NCBI RefSeq assembly: GCF_003716325.1
Contig: NZ_RDSR01000005.1
Location: 62,001-126,000 of the forward strand
DNA: 64,000 nucleotides
Reading direction: 5' to 3'
From: Cryobacterium tepidiphilum
GTDB taxonomy: Bacteria > Actinomycetota > Actinomycetes > Actinomycetales > Microbacteriaceae
Positions within the stretch are counted from its first letter, which is position 1, and every line of letters starts with the position of its first letter. Shown piece after piece: positions 1 through 8,082 of the stretch. Position numbers and translations under genes: made by a program. Below the pieces are notes generated by a model. The model did no database searches. It was not told where the DNA came from and saw nothing but the letters and a program-made list of their open reading frames with translations.

Positions 1-2
1 AG

Positions 3-602
3 AGCACGCTCAGCGAGTTCGTGCAGAGTCTCGACGGGAAGCGGCTGAGCGCCGCCTCGCAGAGTTTGGTCGCCGAGGCGCAGAAGAACCACGCGGCTAC
101 GGCCTCGGCGATTGAGGGACTCAAGGCACAGGCCGCGGCGAACCAGAAGCTCGTGAGCCAGGTCGGCGGGGCCGTGCAGCGGATCGAGAAGCGCTCCGAA
201 GAACGGGTTGAGAAGGCCGTCGAGCAGGTCGCCGGGGAGGCCTCGGCCACGATGACGGCGAACCTCGACGCGTCCAACGAGCGCGCCGAGCGGATCATCG
301 CCGCGACGGCGAAGCTGGAGGCTCGACAGCTCTGGTCGGCTGCCGCTGCGATGTGCCTCGCCCTCTTGCCGGTGGTCGTGGTCGTCGCTGGGCTCTGGAT
401 GGGGATCGCTGGGCTCATCACAGGCGCTCAGTGGGCCCTCGACGTGGACGGGAGCCTGTGGCTCGGCATCGGGCGCTGGCTCGTGGTTGCCGTGGGCCTC
501 ACCGGGGCCGGCTACGGGCTCTTCGCGTCCGTCCGTTGGGTCGCGTGCCTCGTCGAGACCTGGAGGGGCCGCGGGATGCCGAAGTGGCCCCGTTGGCGGT
601 GA
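3..602 (+). CDS. 3' end of a coiled-coil, two-helix membrane protein
   Basis: The reading frame is open from the first codon of the window, so the true start lies upstream; a GTG at 21 is possible but probably internal. The visible part has an Ala/Glu/Lys/Gln-rich region (about residues 1-105) with heptad-like character and pairs such as EKRSEERVEKAVEQV, suggesting a coiled coil. Two hydrophobic segments follow (the first contains ALLPVVVVVAGLWMGIAGL), then a short basic tail ending in PKWPRWR. Proteins of this shape occur beside relaxase genes of actinobacterial mobilizable elements, and the adjacent mercury module would fit cargo, but no mobilization gene is visible. Function is not recognised. 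Confidence 0.5.
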   Translation, partial: STLSEFVQSLDGKRLSAASQSLVAEAQKNHAATASAIEGLKAQAAANQKLVSQVGGAVQRIEKRSEERVEKAVEQVAGEASATMTANLDASNERAERIIAATAKLEARQLWSAAAAMCLALLPVVVVVAGLWMGIAGLITGAQWALDVDGSLWLGIGRWLVVAVGLTGAGYGLFASVRWVACLVETWRGRGMPKWPRWR

Positions 603-620
603 TGGCTGGATCCGATCGAG

Positions 621-923
621 CTACCGGTTCCGATCAGCAGTCGAAGGATTTTCGCAGCAGCCAGTCCTGCGGCCTCGGTGCCGCCGCCGTAGCCTGACGA
701 GCATCCCGGCCGTGACGGCCATCGCGACGGCGATCCCGGCACCGATGATCCAGGGATTGCCGAGGAGCCCTCCGACGCCTGCGAGTGCTCCGCCCGCCGC
801 GATGAGCGGCAGGCCGCAGCAGAGCAGCAACGGAAGCGCGCAGCATGCCAGTAGGAGCAGCCCGGTCCCTGCGGCGACGATGGGACCGGCGCGCCGTTCG
901 TCGCGGTCGTGATCGGCGCTCAT
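621..923 (-). CDS. small Cys-rich membrane protein, putative mercury transporter
   Basis: This 100-residue protein has about two hydrophobic helices. The first carries two vicinal cysteine pairs (ACCALPLLLCCGLPL), and a third pair (TGCCENP) lies in the basic C-terminal tail. Paired cysteines in a first helix followed by cytosolic cysteines are the hallmark of MerT/MerF-type Hg(II) importers, which hand the ion to MerA. The start at 923 is preceded by GGAAGAGG; an in-frame ATG at 962 lacks such a site. It lies 49 bp downstream of merA on the same strand and is presumably cotranscribed. Assignment rests on cysteine pattern and context rather than clear family recognition. Confidence 0.55.
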   Translation of the reverse strand: MSADHDRDERRAGPIVAAGTGLLLLACCALPLLLCCGLPLIAAGGALAGVGGLLGNPWIIGAGIAVAMAVTAGMLVRLRRRHRGRRTGCCENPSTADRNR

Positions 924-972
924 CGTCTGCACCTCTTCCGGATGAGATCTCCCCGATTGCATGCGTTGCCGT

Positions 973-2397
973 TCATGCGCAGCACGAGAGCAGTGACGGG
1001 TCGGTGGTGAAGGACTTCGCGGCGATCCGGATGCCTTCGGTCATGGTCAGGTAGGGGGCCCAGGCGTCGGCGACTTCGGCGATGGTCTTGCCGAGCACGT
1101 GGACGCCTGCGGCGGCGAGTTCCCCGGCGTCCTTGGCGACGGCGGTGAGGCCGAGGATCTCGCTCGTATCGGCGTTCACGACGATCTTGATGAACCCGCG
1201 GGTGTCGCGGTTGATCACCGCCCGGGGCACATACTCCAGGGGCAGCACGCGGCAGTCGCAGCGGATCCCCGCGGCGACGACCTCCTTCTCGGTCATCCCG
1301 ACCGCGCCGATCGCCGGTCCGGTGAACGTCACCCGCGGCAGATGGGAGTAGTCGACGGACCGGTCGGCGTCGGCGAACGCGTTCTCGGCGACGAGGGTGC
1401 CGTGGTGGGCCGCGACGTAGACGAACTCCGGGTGCCCGGTCACGTCGCCCGCGGCCCAGATCCGCGGGTTCGACGACTGCAGATGGTCGGAGACGACCAC
1501 CTCGCCGGAGTCCCCGGTCTTCACCCCGACCGCATCGAGGTTCAAGCCGTCGGTGACGGGACGGCGTCCGAGGGCGACGAGCACCTGGTCGGCGCGGAAC
1601 TCCTGCGAGCCGCCGGACACGTCCGCGGTAACCACGACCTGCCCGGTCGCCGCGTCCCGGGACACCCGGGTCGGCACCGCGCGGCGGACCACCCGGATGC
1701 CCTCGTCGGCGAACACCTCCTGCAGTGTCCGGGACACCTCCGGCTCCTCCTTCGACGCGAGCCGGGACCGCACCAGCACGGTGACCTGGGAGCCGAGGCG
1801 GGCGAACAGCTGCGCCTGCTCCAGGGCGACGTAGCCGCCGCCGAGCACCAGCATCGACTCGGGGACCTCGGTCAGGTCCATCGCCGTGGTCGAGGTCAGG
1901 TACCCGGCCTCGTCCAGGCCGTCGATCGGCGGAGCCCACGGCCGCGCACCGGTGGCGACCAGGTAGTGCTCGGCCTCGATTGTCTCGACCGCTCCGTCTG
2001 CGGCGGTGACCTCCAACACCGGCGCGTCCGGGGTGCCCGCGAACCCGGCGTCTCCCCGCCGGACGTGCCACCCGTATGAATCGGCGACGTCGGCGTACTT
2101 CTCGCCCCGCATCGTCTCGACCAACGCCTGCTTCCCGGCGATCAGCGCGGGCATGTCCACTGGGCCTGCCGTCGTCGCGATCCCCGGGAACCGGTCGGCG
2201 GCGTCGGCGGCGACGTGCCGTGCATCGGCGGCGGCGATGAGGGCCTTCGACGGCACGCAGCCCGTGTTCACGCAGGTGCCGCCGAGCGTGCCACGCTCGA
2301 TCATCACCACCGACTTCCCGAGCATGGTCGCGCGAATCGCGGCGGCGAACGCTCCGCCGCCCGATCCGATGATGGCGAGATCGTACTTCGTAGGCAT
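973..2397 (-). CDS. merA: mercuric reductase
   Basis: This is a 474-residue FAD pyridine-nucleotide disulfide oxidoreductase that reduces Hg(II) to volatile Hg(0) with NADPH in the cytosol. Visible features are an N-terminal FAD-binding GSGGGAF, the redox disulfide in GTCVNTGCVPSK (C42 and C47), a central NADPH-binding GGGYVALEQA, a second FAD motif (IWAAGDVT), and the C-terminal vicinal cysteines LLSCCA (C472, C473) that deliver mercury across the dimer. The C-terminal pair separates MerA from lipoamide dehydrogenase and glutathione reductase. There is no N-terminal heavy-metal-associated domain, so it is the short form. The ATG at 2397 has GGGAG just upstream; a TTG further upstream was rejected. 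The gene faces away from merR. Confidence 0.93.
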   Translation of the reverse strand: MPTKYDLAIIGSGGGAFAAAIRATMLGKSVVMIERGTLGGTCVNTGCVPSKALIAAADARHVAADAADRFPGIATTAGPVDMPALIAGKQALVETMRGEKYADVADSYGWHVRRGDAGFAGTPDAPVLEVTAADGAVETIEAEHYLVATGARPWAPPIDGLDEAGYLTSTTAMDLTEVPESMLVLGGGYVALEQAQLFARLGSQVTVLVRSRLASKEEPEVSRTLQEVFADEGIRVVRRAVPTRVSRDAATGQVVVTADVSGGSQEFRADQVLVALGRRPVTDGLNLDAVGVKTGDSGEVVVSDHLQSSNPRIWAAGDVTGHPEFVYVAAHHGTLVAENAFADADRSVDYSHLPRVTFTGPAIGAVGMTEKEVVAAGIRCDCRVLPLEYVPRAVINRDTRGFIKIVVNADTSEILGLTAVAKDAGELAAAGVHVLGKTIAEVADAWAPYLTMTEGIRIAAKSFTTDPSLLSCCA

Positions 2398-2439
2398 CGC
2401 TGCTCCCGTCAAGGCTTGGACTTCTGTTCCGTTTCAGCC

Positions 2440-2471
2440 ATACTGGACCTTCCAGTGCAGGGGAAGGTCAA
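2440..2471 (-). promoter_or_regulatory. MerR-type operator and merA promoter
   Basis: Reading the minus strand, TTGACC (2466-2471) and CAGTAT (2440-2445) form -35 and -10 elements separated by 20 bp, longer than the usual 17. A perfect dyad, GACCTTCC-N8-GGAAGGTC (2446-2469), fills the spacer. Overlong spacers with the operator inside are diagnostic of MerR-family activation, in which the regulator underwinds the promoter. The arms resemble the CueR/copA operator more than classical mer operators. Confidence 0.8.
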
Positions 2472-2503
2472 GCGTGGCCCCTGCCGAATGATCGGAGGCC
2501 GCA

Positions 2504-2893
2504 ATGCGCATCGGAGAACTCGCCGAACGCGCGGGCACCACCTCGAAGACGCTCCGGTTCTACGAAGAGCAGGGACTGCTGCCCCCGGCCGACCGGACGC
2601 CATCCGGGTACCGCGACTACGCGCCCGACGCCGTCGCCCGGATCGACTTCGTTCACCGTGGCCAGGCCGCAGGCCTCACCCTCGCCCAGATCCGCCAAAT
2701 CCTCGACATCCGCGACAGCGGCCACGCGCCCTGCGAGCACGTGCGAGACCTCCTCGACGCGCGCCTGGCCGAGATCGAGCAGCAGATCGCCCAGCTCACC
2801 GCCCTGCACGGCACCATCGCCGACCTCCGGCACGACGCCGCGCACCCGGACCCCGACACATGCAGCCCAGACCAGGTCTGCCGGTACCTGTAG
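2504..2893 (+). CDS. merR: MerR-family metal-responsive regulator
   Basis: This 129-residue protein has an N-terminal winged helix-turn-helix (RIGELAERAGTTSKTLRFYEEQ), a long dimerisation helix and three cysteines at 77, 120 and 126. MerR proteins bind Hg(II) with three cysteines, one at the start of the dimer helix and two in the C-terminal loop; that order is kept, although the spacing (43 and 6) differs from the classical 35 and 9. A GGAGG site precedes the ATG. It is divergent from merA with the overlong-spacer promoter between them, so it should repress without metal and activate merA with it. Metal specificity is inferred from merA. Confidence 0.85.
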   Translation: MRIGELAERAGTTSKTLRFYEEQGLLPPADRTPSGYRDYAPDAVARIDFVHRGQAAGLTLAQIRQILDIRDSGHAPCEHVRDLLDARLAEIEQQIAQLTALHGTIADLRHDAAHPDPDTCSPDQVCRYL

Positions 2894-2932
2894 AGGGACG
2901 CGGACCGAGAAAACGAGAGCCATAACACGAAC

Positions 2933-3709
2933 ATGCGCTACGCCAACCCGCTGGCGTTCGCCGAGGATGCCGCCGCCGCGGACCTCATCGCGGGCGGCCG
3001 GCTCCAGCTCGGCATCTCCCGGGGGTCACCCGAGCAGGTGATCGACGGCTGGCGGTACTTCGGCTTCGAGCCCGCGGAGGGCGAGTCCGAGGCCGACATG
3101 GCGCGCAGGCACACCGACGTCGCACTGGAGGTGCTCTCCGGTGCGCAGTTCGCGCAGCCGAACCCGCGACCCATGTTCCCGAACCCGCCGGGCCTGCTCC
3201 GGATCGAGCCGTACTCCGAGGGCCTGCGGGAACGCATCTGGTGGGGCGCCGGCTCGGACGCCACCGCACGCTGGGCGGCCGAGAAAGGCATGAACCTCAT
3301 GTCGTCGACACTCAAGGACGACGAGTCCGGTGAGCCCTTCCACGTTCAGCAGCGCAAGCAGATCGAGGCGTTCCGCGACGAGTGGGCGAAGCACGACCAC
3401 GGCTTCACGCCCCGCGTCTCGGTGTCGCGGTCGATCTTCGCCATCGTCGACGACCGGGACCGCCGGTACTTCCTCGGCAGCGGCGAGCGGGAGGACCAGG
3501 TCGGCTTCATCGACAACACCCGCTCGGTCTTCGGCCGCTCCTACGCCGACGAGCCCGACGCCCTCGTGGAGCAGCTCCGTGGCGACGAGGCGATCGCCGC
3601 TGCGGACACCCTCCTGCTCACGGTGCCCAACCAGCTCGGCGTGGACTACAACGCGCACGTGCTGGAGGCCATCCTCACCCACGTCGCCCCCGCGCTCGGC
3701 TGGCGCTAG
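2933..3709 (+). pseudogene. 5'-truncated LLM-class flavin-dependent oxidoreductase
   Basis: The 258-residue frame matches the C-terminal three quarters of luciferase-like (F420/FMN) monooxygenases: the beginning aligns with an internal segment of that family (MRYANPLAFAEDAAAADLIAGG), followed by RLQLGISRGSPEQVIDGW. Intact members are about 340-360 residues, so roughly the first 90-100 residues of the TIM barrel are missing. Upstream in frame there is only a stop at 2891 and a few unrelated codons, and no convincing ribosome site precedes 2933, which I take as an internal methionine codon. The break lies directly after merR, so this is best read as a gene cut by insertion or recombination of the mercury module. 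Confidence 0.75.
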
Positions 3710-3731
3710 ACACATTTTCCAGGGCAACTGG

Positions 3732-3790
3732 TTCAGGAGGAACAGGAGGAGCTGCGCGGTCCGCGGCGCGGCGGAGTCGAATCTCCTGAA
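3732..3790. terminator. inverted repeat between convergent genes
   Basis: Arms TTCAGGAG (3732-3739) and CTCCTGAA (3783-3790) are perfect complements separated by 43 G+C-rich bases. The pair fills the gap between the truncated oxidoreductase and the convergent MMPL gene and ends exactly at the MMPL stop. A bidirectional terminator is plausible, but the arms are short and the spacer long. Confidence 0.3.
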
Positions 3791-5923
3791 TCAGCGATGG
3801 GCGAGCCGCGACGGCCACCAGACCGCGCGGCCGAGGTCATAGCAGAGCGCGGGAACCAGCAGGGAGCGCACGAGCAGGGCGTCGAGCAGCACGCCAAAGG
3901 CGACGATGAAGGCGATCTGTGCGAGGAACAGGATCGGGATCACGCCGAGCGCCGCGAAGGTCGCCGCCAGCACGACACCCGCCGACGTGATCACCGACCC
4001 GGTGACGGCGAGTCCCCGCAGCACGCCCGTGCGGGTGCCGTGCTGCAGCGACTCCTCGCGCACCCGCGTCATAAGGAAGATGTTGTAGTCGATGCCGAGC
4101 GCCACGAGGAACACGAACCCGTACAGCGGCACGGCCGGGTCGGCGCCGGCGAAGTGGAACAGGTGGTCGAAGACGAGCGCCGACACCCCGAGCGACGCCG
4201 CGAACGAGACCACCACGCTCAGCACCAGCAGCACCGGGGCGACCACCGCGCGCAGCAGCAGCATCAGGATCAGCAGGATCACCACGAGCACGAGGGGAAT
4301 GATCAGGGTGCGGTCGTGAATGGACGCCGCGTTCGAGTCGACGGCGGTGGCCGTCACCCCGCCGAGCAGAACGGATGAGTCGCCGTAGGCGGCACGCAGC
4401 TCGCCCACCGTGTGCTCCGCGGCGGCCGAGTCGGCAGCATCCGCCAGCGTCACCTGCAGCATCACCCGGCCGTCGACGACCGTCGGCTCACCCGCAGGTG
4501 CGCCGGGTCGAATCGGCTGCACGCCGTCGGCGGTCACCGGCAGGGTGCCGCTGGGGGAGCCCTCCGAGAGCACTGAGGCGCTGCTGACCCCGTCGGTGCC
4601 GAGCGCGGTGGCCGCCATATCGGCGAGGTCCGACGCGGGCCCGACGACGAGCGCCGGGCTGCCCGACCCGCCGGGGAAGTGCCGGCCCAGCGCGTCCTGC
4701 CCGGCCCGCGCCTCGGAGGAGCTGAGAATCAGGTCGCTCTGCGGCACGCCGTCGGCTTTCAGCTGCAACAGGCCGGCTGATGCCGCGAGCAGCACGAGCG
4801 TGCAAGTGACCCAGATCGTGCGCGGCCGGCGGGCGACGGCGCGCCCGAGGCGCGGCCAGAGGCCGGTGGCGTTCGCGCCGGTGAGCACGGGATGGGCGGA
4901 GCCGAAGCGGGGCCGCACCGGCCAGAACGCCACCCGACCGGCCAGCATCATCACCGCCGGCAGGAACGTGAGGGACGCCAGCAGGGCGAAGACGATGCCG
5001 ATCGACGCGACCGGGCCCAGTGCCTTGTTGCTGTTGAGGTCGCTGAACAGCAGGCAGAGCAGGCCGGCGATCACGGTGCCCGCCGACGCGAGGATCGGAG
5101 CGCGGGCCCCGCGGAGCGCGGCGACGGTCGCATCCCAGTGGTGCTCGTGGTCGCGGAGCGCCTCGCGGTAGCGCGATACGTAGAGCAGGGCGTAGTCGGT
5201 GGCGGCTCCGATGACGAGGATGAACAGGATGCCCTGCACCTGCCCGTTCAGCTGCACCGCGCCGGCCTTCGCGAGCCACCACACCGTGAGGATGCTCGCG
5301 CACAGCGCGAACATCGCGCTCGCCAGGACGATCAGCGGCAGCAGCGGCGACCGGTACACGACGATGAGGATCACGAACACGGCGACCAGGGCCACCAGCA
5401 GCAGGATGCCGTCGATGCCGCTGAAGGCATCCACCAGGTCGGCGGTGAAGCCGCCCGGCCCGGTGACGTACGCGGTAACACCGGCGGGCGCGGCGTCGGC
5501 GACGGATGCGCGCAGCTCCTCGACCGTGTCGGTGAGCGTGTCGCCGGGGTCGAGGGGGACGAAGACCTCCGCTGCCTCGCCGTCCTCGGATGGCACGGGC
5601 GGCGACACATCGGAGCCGACCCCGTCGATCGCCGGGAAGTCCCCTGCCGCCGCGGCGATGGCGGCGAGGTCGTCGCCGGTCAGCCCGCCGTCGCGCACGA
5701 AGAGCACGATGGCCGGAATGCGGTTCGACCCCGCGAACGCGGGCAGCAACTGCTGCACCTGTGTCGCATCCGCACTCGCCGGCAGGTAGCTGGTCTGGTC
5801 GTTGCTCGACACCTCGGCGACTCGGCCGAAGTAGGGGCCGCCGACGCCCGCGATCCCGATCCACACCACGATGAGCAGCGCTGGCACCACCGCCCGCATC
5901 CATCGCATCCGTCGTCCGCGCAT
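3791..5923 (-). CDS. MMPL/RND-family transporter
   Basis: This 710-residue integral membrane protein has the two-fold RND architecture: one N-terminal helix (AVVPALLIVVWIGIAGV), an extracytoplasmic loop, five or six clustered helices, then the same pattern repeated. The motif ATDYALLYVSRYREAL in the first half and GIDYNIFLMTRVREE in the second are typical of MMPL exporters, which use the proton gradient to export lipids or drugs. The start at 5923 has a strong GGAGGAGG; an upstream ATG at 6016 would run into the marR start. It is divergent from a MarR regulator 92 bp away, suggesting drug- or fatty-acid-induced expression. The exported substrate cannot be deduced. Confidence 0.88.
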   Translation of the reverse strand: MRGRRMRWMRAVVPALLIVVWIGIAGVGGPYFGRVAEVSSNDQTSYLPASADATQVQQLLPAFAGSNRIPAIVLFVRDGGLTGDDLAAIAAAAGDFPAIDGVGSDVSPPVPSEDGEAAEVFVPLDPGDTLTDTVEELRASVADAAPAGVTAYVTGPGGFTADLVDAFSGIDGILLLVALVAVFVILIVVYRSPLLPLIVLASAMFALCASILTVWWLAKAGAVQLNGQVQGILFILVIGAATDYALLYVSRYREALRDHEHHWDATVAALRGARAPILASAGTVIAGLLCLLFSDLNSNKALGPVASIGIVFALLASLTFLPAVMMLAGRVAFWPVRPRFGSAHPVLTGANATGLWPRLGRAVARRPRTIWVTCTLVLLAASAGLLQLKADGVPQSDLILSSSEARAGQDALGRHFPGGSGSPALVVGPASDLADMAATALGTDGVSSASVLSEGSPSGTLPVTADGVQPIRPGAPAGEPTVVDGRVMLQVTLADAADSAAAEHTVGELRAAYGDSSVLLGGVTATAVDSNAASIHDRTLIIPLVLVVILLILMLLLRAVVAPVLLVLSVVVSFAASLGVSALVFDHLFHFAGADPAVPLYGFVFLVALGIDYNIFLMTRVREESLQHGTRTGVLRGLAVTGSVITSAGVVLAATFAALGVIPILFLAQIAFIVAFGVLLDALLVRSLLVPALCYDLGRAVWWPSRLAHR

Positions 5924-5963
5924 CCGTTCCTCCTCCGCCCCGTCACGCCTCGCGGCCAGCATA

Positions 5964-5986
5964 TTGTTAAGTTCCTTAGCTATCAA
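5964..5986. promoter_or_regulatory. candidate MarR operator
   Basis: The MMPL-marR gap holds an unusually A+T-rich imperfect dyad. TTGTTAAG (from 5964) faces CTTAGCTATCAA (ending at 5986), so TTG...CAA ends and AAG/CTT inner steps are mirrored. MarR proteins typically bind such TTG...CAA palindromes in the gap to the gene they control. A -10-like GATACT at 6002-6007 lies 8 nt before the marR ATG, hinting at a leaderless marR transcript. Sequence inspection only. Confidence 0.45.
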
Positions 5987-6015
5987 GTGGGTTAGGGAAG
6001 CGATACTCTGGGGCA

Positions 6016-6483
6016 ATGGATGACGCGGGGCGGGCGGACCGCCGGGAGATGCACGAGGCGTCGCTGCTGCTGCGCCGCATCCTCACGCTCAACGACGAGG
6101 TGGAGAAGCAGCTGGCCGAGGAGCTCGACGTGAACCCGACCGATTTCGATGCGATGCAGCATCTCATCCAGTCGGGGCCGCTCAGCCCGAGCGAGATCGC
6201 CGCGCGCCTCGGCATCACCACCGCGGCGGCCACCATGGCCGTCGACCGCCTGGTGAAGGTGGGCCACGTGACCCGGCAGCCGCACCCCAGCGATCGCCGC
6301 CGCCTGCTCGTCGTACCCCGGGAGGAGTCCGTGCGGCGGGCGATGGCGCGGCTGCTGCCGATGATCGGGGAGACCGACGCGCTCCTGTCGCGCTACACCG
6401 ACGCGGAGCAGGCCGCGATCACCGACTACCTCGCGCGCACCGTGCAGATCCTGCAACGCACGCTGGGGCGTGACGGTGCCTAG
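6016..6483 (+). CDS. MarR-family transcriptional regulator
   Basis: This 155-residue protein has MarR organisation: N- and C-terminal dimerisation helices around a winged helix-turn-helix (LSPSEIAARLGITTAAATMAVDRLVKVGHVTR) with the wing basic motif HPSDRRRLLV. MarR proteins are usually ligand-released repressors of an adjacent efflux gene, so the divergent MMPL exporter is the expected target. There is no convincing Shine-Dalgarno, consistent with a leaderless message. The downstream dGTPase starts 26 bp after the stop and may be cotranscribed. Confidence 0.88.
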   Translation: MDDAGRADRREMHEASLLLRRILTLNDEVEKQLAEELDVNPTDFDAMQHLIQSGPLSPSEIAARLGITTAAATMAVDRLVKVGHVTRQPHPSDRRRLLVVPREESVRRAMARLLPMIGETDALLSRYTDAEQAAITDYLARTVQILQRTLGRDGA

Positions 6484-6508
6484 CCCGGCGTGGGGCAGAA
6501 TCGGTGGG

Positions 6509-8062
6509 ATGGAGAACCGCACGTCCCACAGCCCCGTTGACGCCACCCGGCAGCGGCTCGTGCCCGAGCCGGCGGATGACGCGGCCACGCTGGGTGAGGA
6601 CGAGTTCCGGGTCGACCTGGAGCGCATCCGCTTCTCGCCCTATCTCTCCCGGCTCTCCGCCGTCACGCAGGTGATCCCGCAGGCCGGCTCCGGCACGGTG
6701 ATCCACAACCGGCTGACCCACTCGCTCAAGGTTTCGGCCGTGGCCCGGTCGATCGCCGTCGATCTCGAGACCGGAACCGGCGAGACCCGCGCGCTGCTCG
6801 CCGAGCTCGGCGGCTGCGATCCCGTGGTGGTGCAGGCCGCGGCGAGCGCGCACGACCTCGGGCACCCGCCGTTCGGGCACTTGGGCGAACAGACCCTCGA
6901 CCGGCTGGCGCGGGGGCGCCTGGGCCTGCCCGACGGCTTCGAGGGCAACGCGCAGACCTTCCGCATTCTCACCACGCTCGACACCTGCGACGCCACCGTG
7001 CGCGGGCTGAACCTCACGGCCGCGGTGCGGGCCGCGGTGCTGAAATACCCGTGGACGCGCGACCAGTGGCAGGGCAAGCTGACCGGCCCCGCCCGCCTGC
7101 TGCCGCGCGGCGTGGGGACCGACCCCGACGAGGGCGCCCAGAAGTTCTCGGCGTACGCGCTGAACGCCGCCGAGATGGCCGCCGTGAAGCGCGCGTACCC
7201 CGCAATCGCTCCCGACCAGCAGACGGTGGAGTGCTCGGTGATGGACCTCGCCGACGACATCGCCTACGCCGTGCACGACCTCGACGACTTCTACCGGGCC
7301 GGGGTGCTGCAGCACACCACCGTGGCCGCCGAGCTCGACGGCTGGCTCGCCAACCAGGTGAGCCTGGCCGAGGTCTCCATCGACGACCTCGAGGCCTCGT
7401 TCCGCTCACCCGGCTACTCCCTCGAGCTCGCCTGGCGGCGGGCGGAGGAGAAGGATGCCTGGCTCGCCCACCAGGATGCGTTCCGGGACGCCGTCATCCG
7501 GGTGCAGGAAGGCCTCGTCGAAGGTCTGCTGTCGGTGCCCTACGACGGCGGGATGGCCGCCGACCACGCGATCGCCGCCTTCACCCGGCACTGGATCAAC
7601 CGGCTCAAGGGCTCCATCTGCCTGGAGCGGCACCCCGATGTGCGCAGCGGCCACGTGCGGCTGGCGCAGGACGCCTGGCATGACGTGGTCGTGCTGAAGT
7701 TCGTGCACTCCCGCTTCGTGCTCGACCGCCCCGACCTCGCCATCTACCAGCGCGGCCAGGCGCGCGTGATCGAGTCGCTCGTCGATGGGCTCTGGGCGTG
7801 GCTGAACGATTCCGATGACGCCGCCCGCGCGCCGCGCCGGCTCACCGATTTCGTCGCCGCGACGACAGAGGAGTACCTGCAGCTGGGCCGGGACGTGCCC
7901 GGTCTCGGCGGCCGTGCCCGGCAGCCCGACCTGCTCCGGCTCGGTCGCGCGCGTGCCGTCGTCGACTACATCGCCTCGTTCACCGACGCGCAGGCCCTGT
8001 CGGCCGCGGCGCTGGTCAGCGGCACCTCCGACCGCCTCTGGGAGGACGGCCGGAGCCTGTAG
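6509..8062 (+). CDS. dgt: deoxyguanosinetriphosphate triphosphohydrolase
   Basis: This 517-residue HD-domain enzyme hydrolyses dGTP (or dNTPs generally) to deoxynucleoside and triphosphate. The metal-binding residues are visible: H71 in NRLTHSLKV, H115-D116 in AHDLGHPPFGH, and a late Asp near 249 in DLADDIAYAVHDLDDF. The HPPFGHLGE motif is specific to the dGTPase branch. I start at the ATG at 6509 because MENRTS follows GGTGGG; a start at 6470 inside marR would also be open. In actinobacteria dgt usually lies near dnaG; here it follows marR and faces the ROK kinase gene with a 20-bp convergent gap. Confidence 0.9.
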   Translation: MENRTSHSPVDATRQRLVPEPADDAATLGEDEFRVDLERIRFSPYLSRLSAVTQVIPQAGSGTVIHNRLTHSLKVSAVARSIAVDLETGTGETRALLAELGGCDPVVVQAAASAHDLGHPPFGHLGEQTLDRLARGRLGLPDGFEGNAQTFRILTTLDTCDATVRGLNLTAAVRAAVLKYPWTRDQWQGKLTGPARLLPRGVGTDPDEGAQKFSAYALNAAEMAAVKRAYPAIAPDQQTVECSVMDLADDIAYAVHDLDDFYRAGVLQHTTVAAELDGWLANQVSLAEVSIDDLEASFRSPGYSLELAWRRAEEKDAWLAHQDAFRDAVIRVQEGLVEGLLSVPYDGGMAADHAIAAFTRHWINRLKGSICLERHPDVRSGHVRLAQDAWHDVVVLKFVHSRFVLDRPDLAIYQRGQARVIESLVDGLWAWLNDSDDAARAPRRLTDFVAATTEEYLQLGRDVPGLGGRARQPDLLRLGRARAVVDYIASFTDAQALSAAALVSGTSDRLWEDGRSL

Positions 8063-8082
8063 TCGCCGGCGCCAACGGCCTG

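Noticed and set aside
3773-3786. GGAG-TCGAAT-CTCC resembling a tRNA T-arm
   Set aside because: The loop has 6 instead of 7 nt, and no acceptor, anticodon or D arm is found nearby; it is just part of the intergenic G+C-rich segment.
5924-6016. Longer MMPL N-terminus starting at 6016
   Set aside because: It would cover the whole divergent promoter region; a strong GGAGGAGG lies before 5923.
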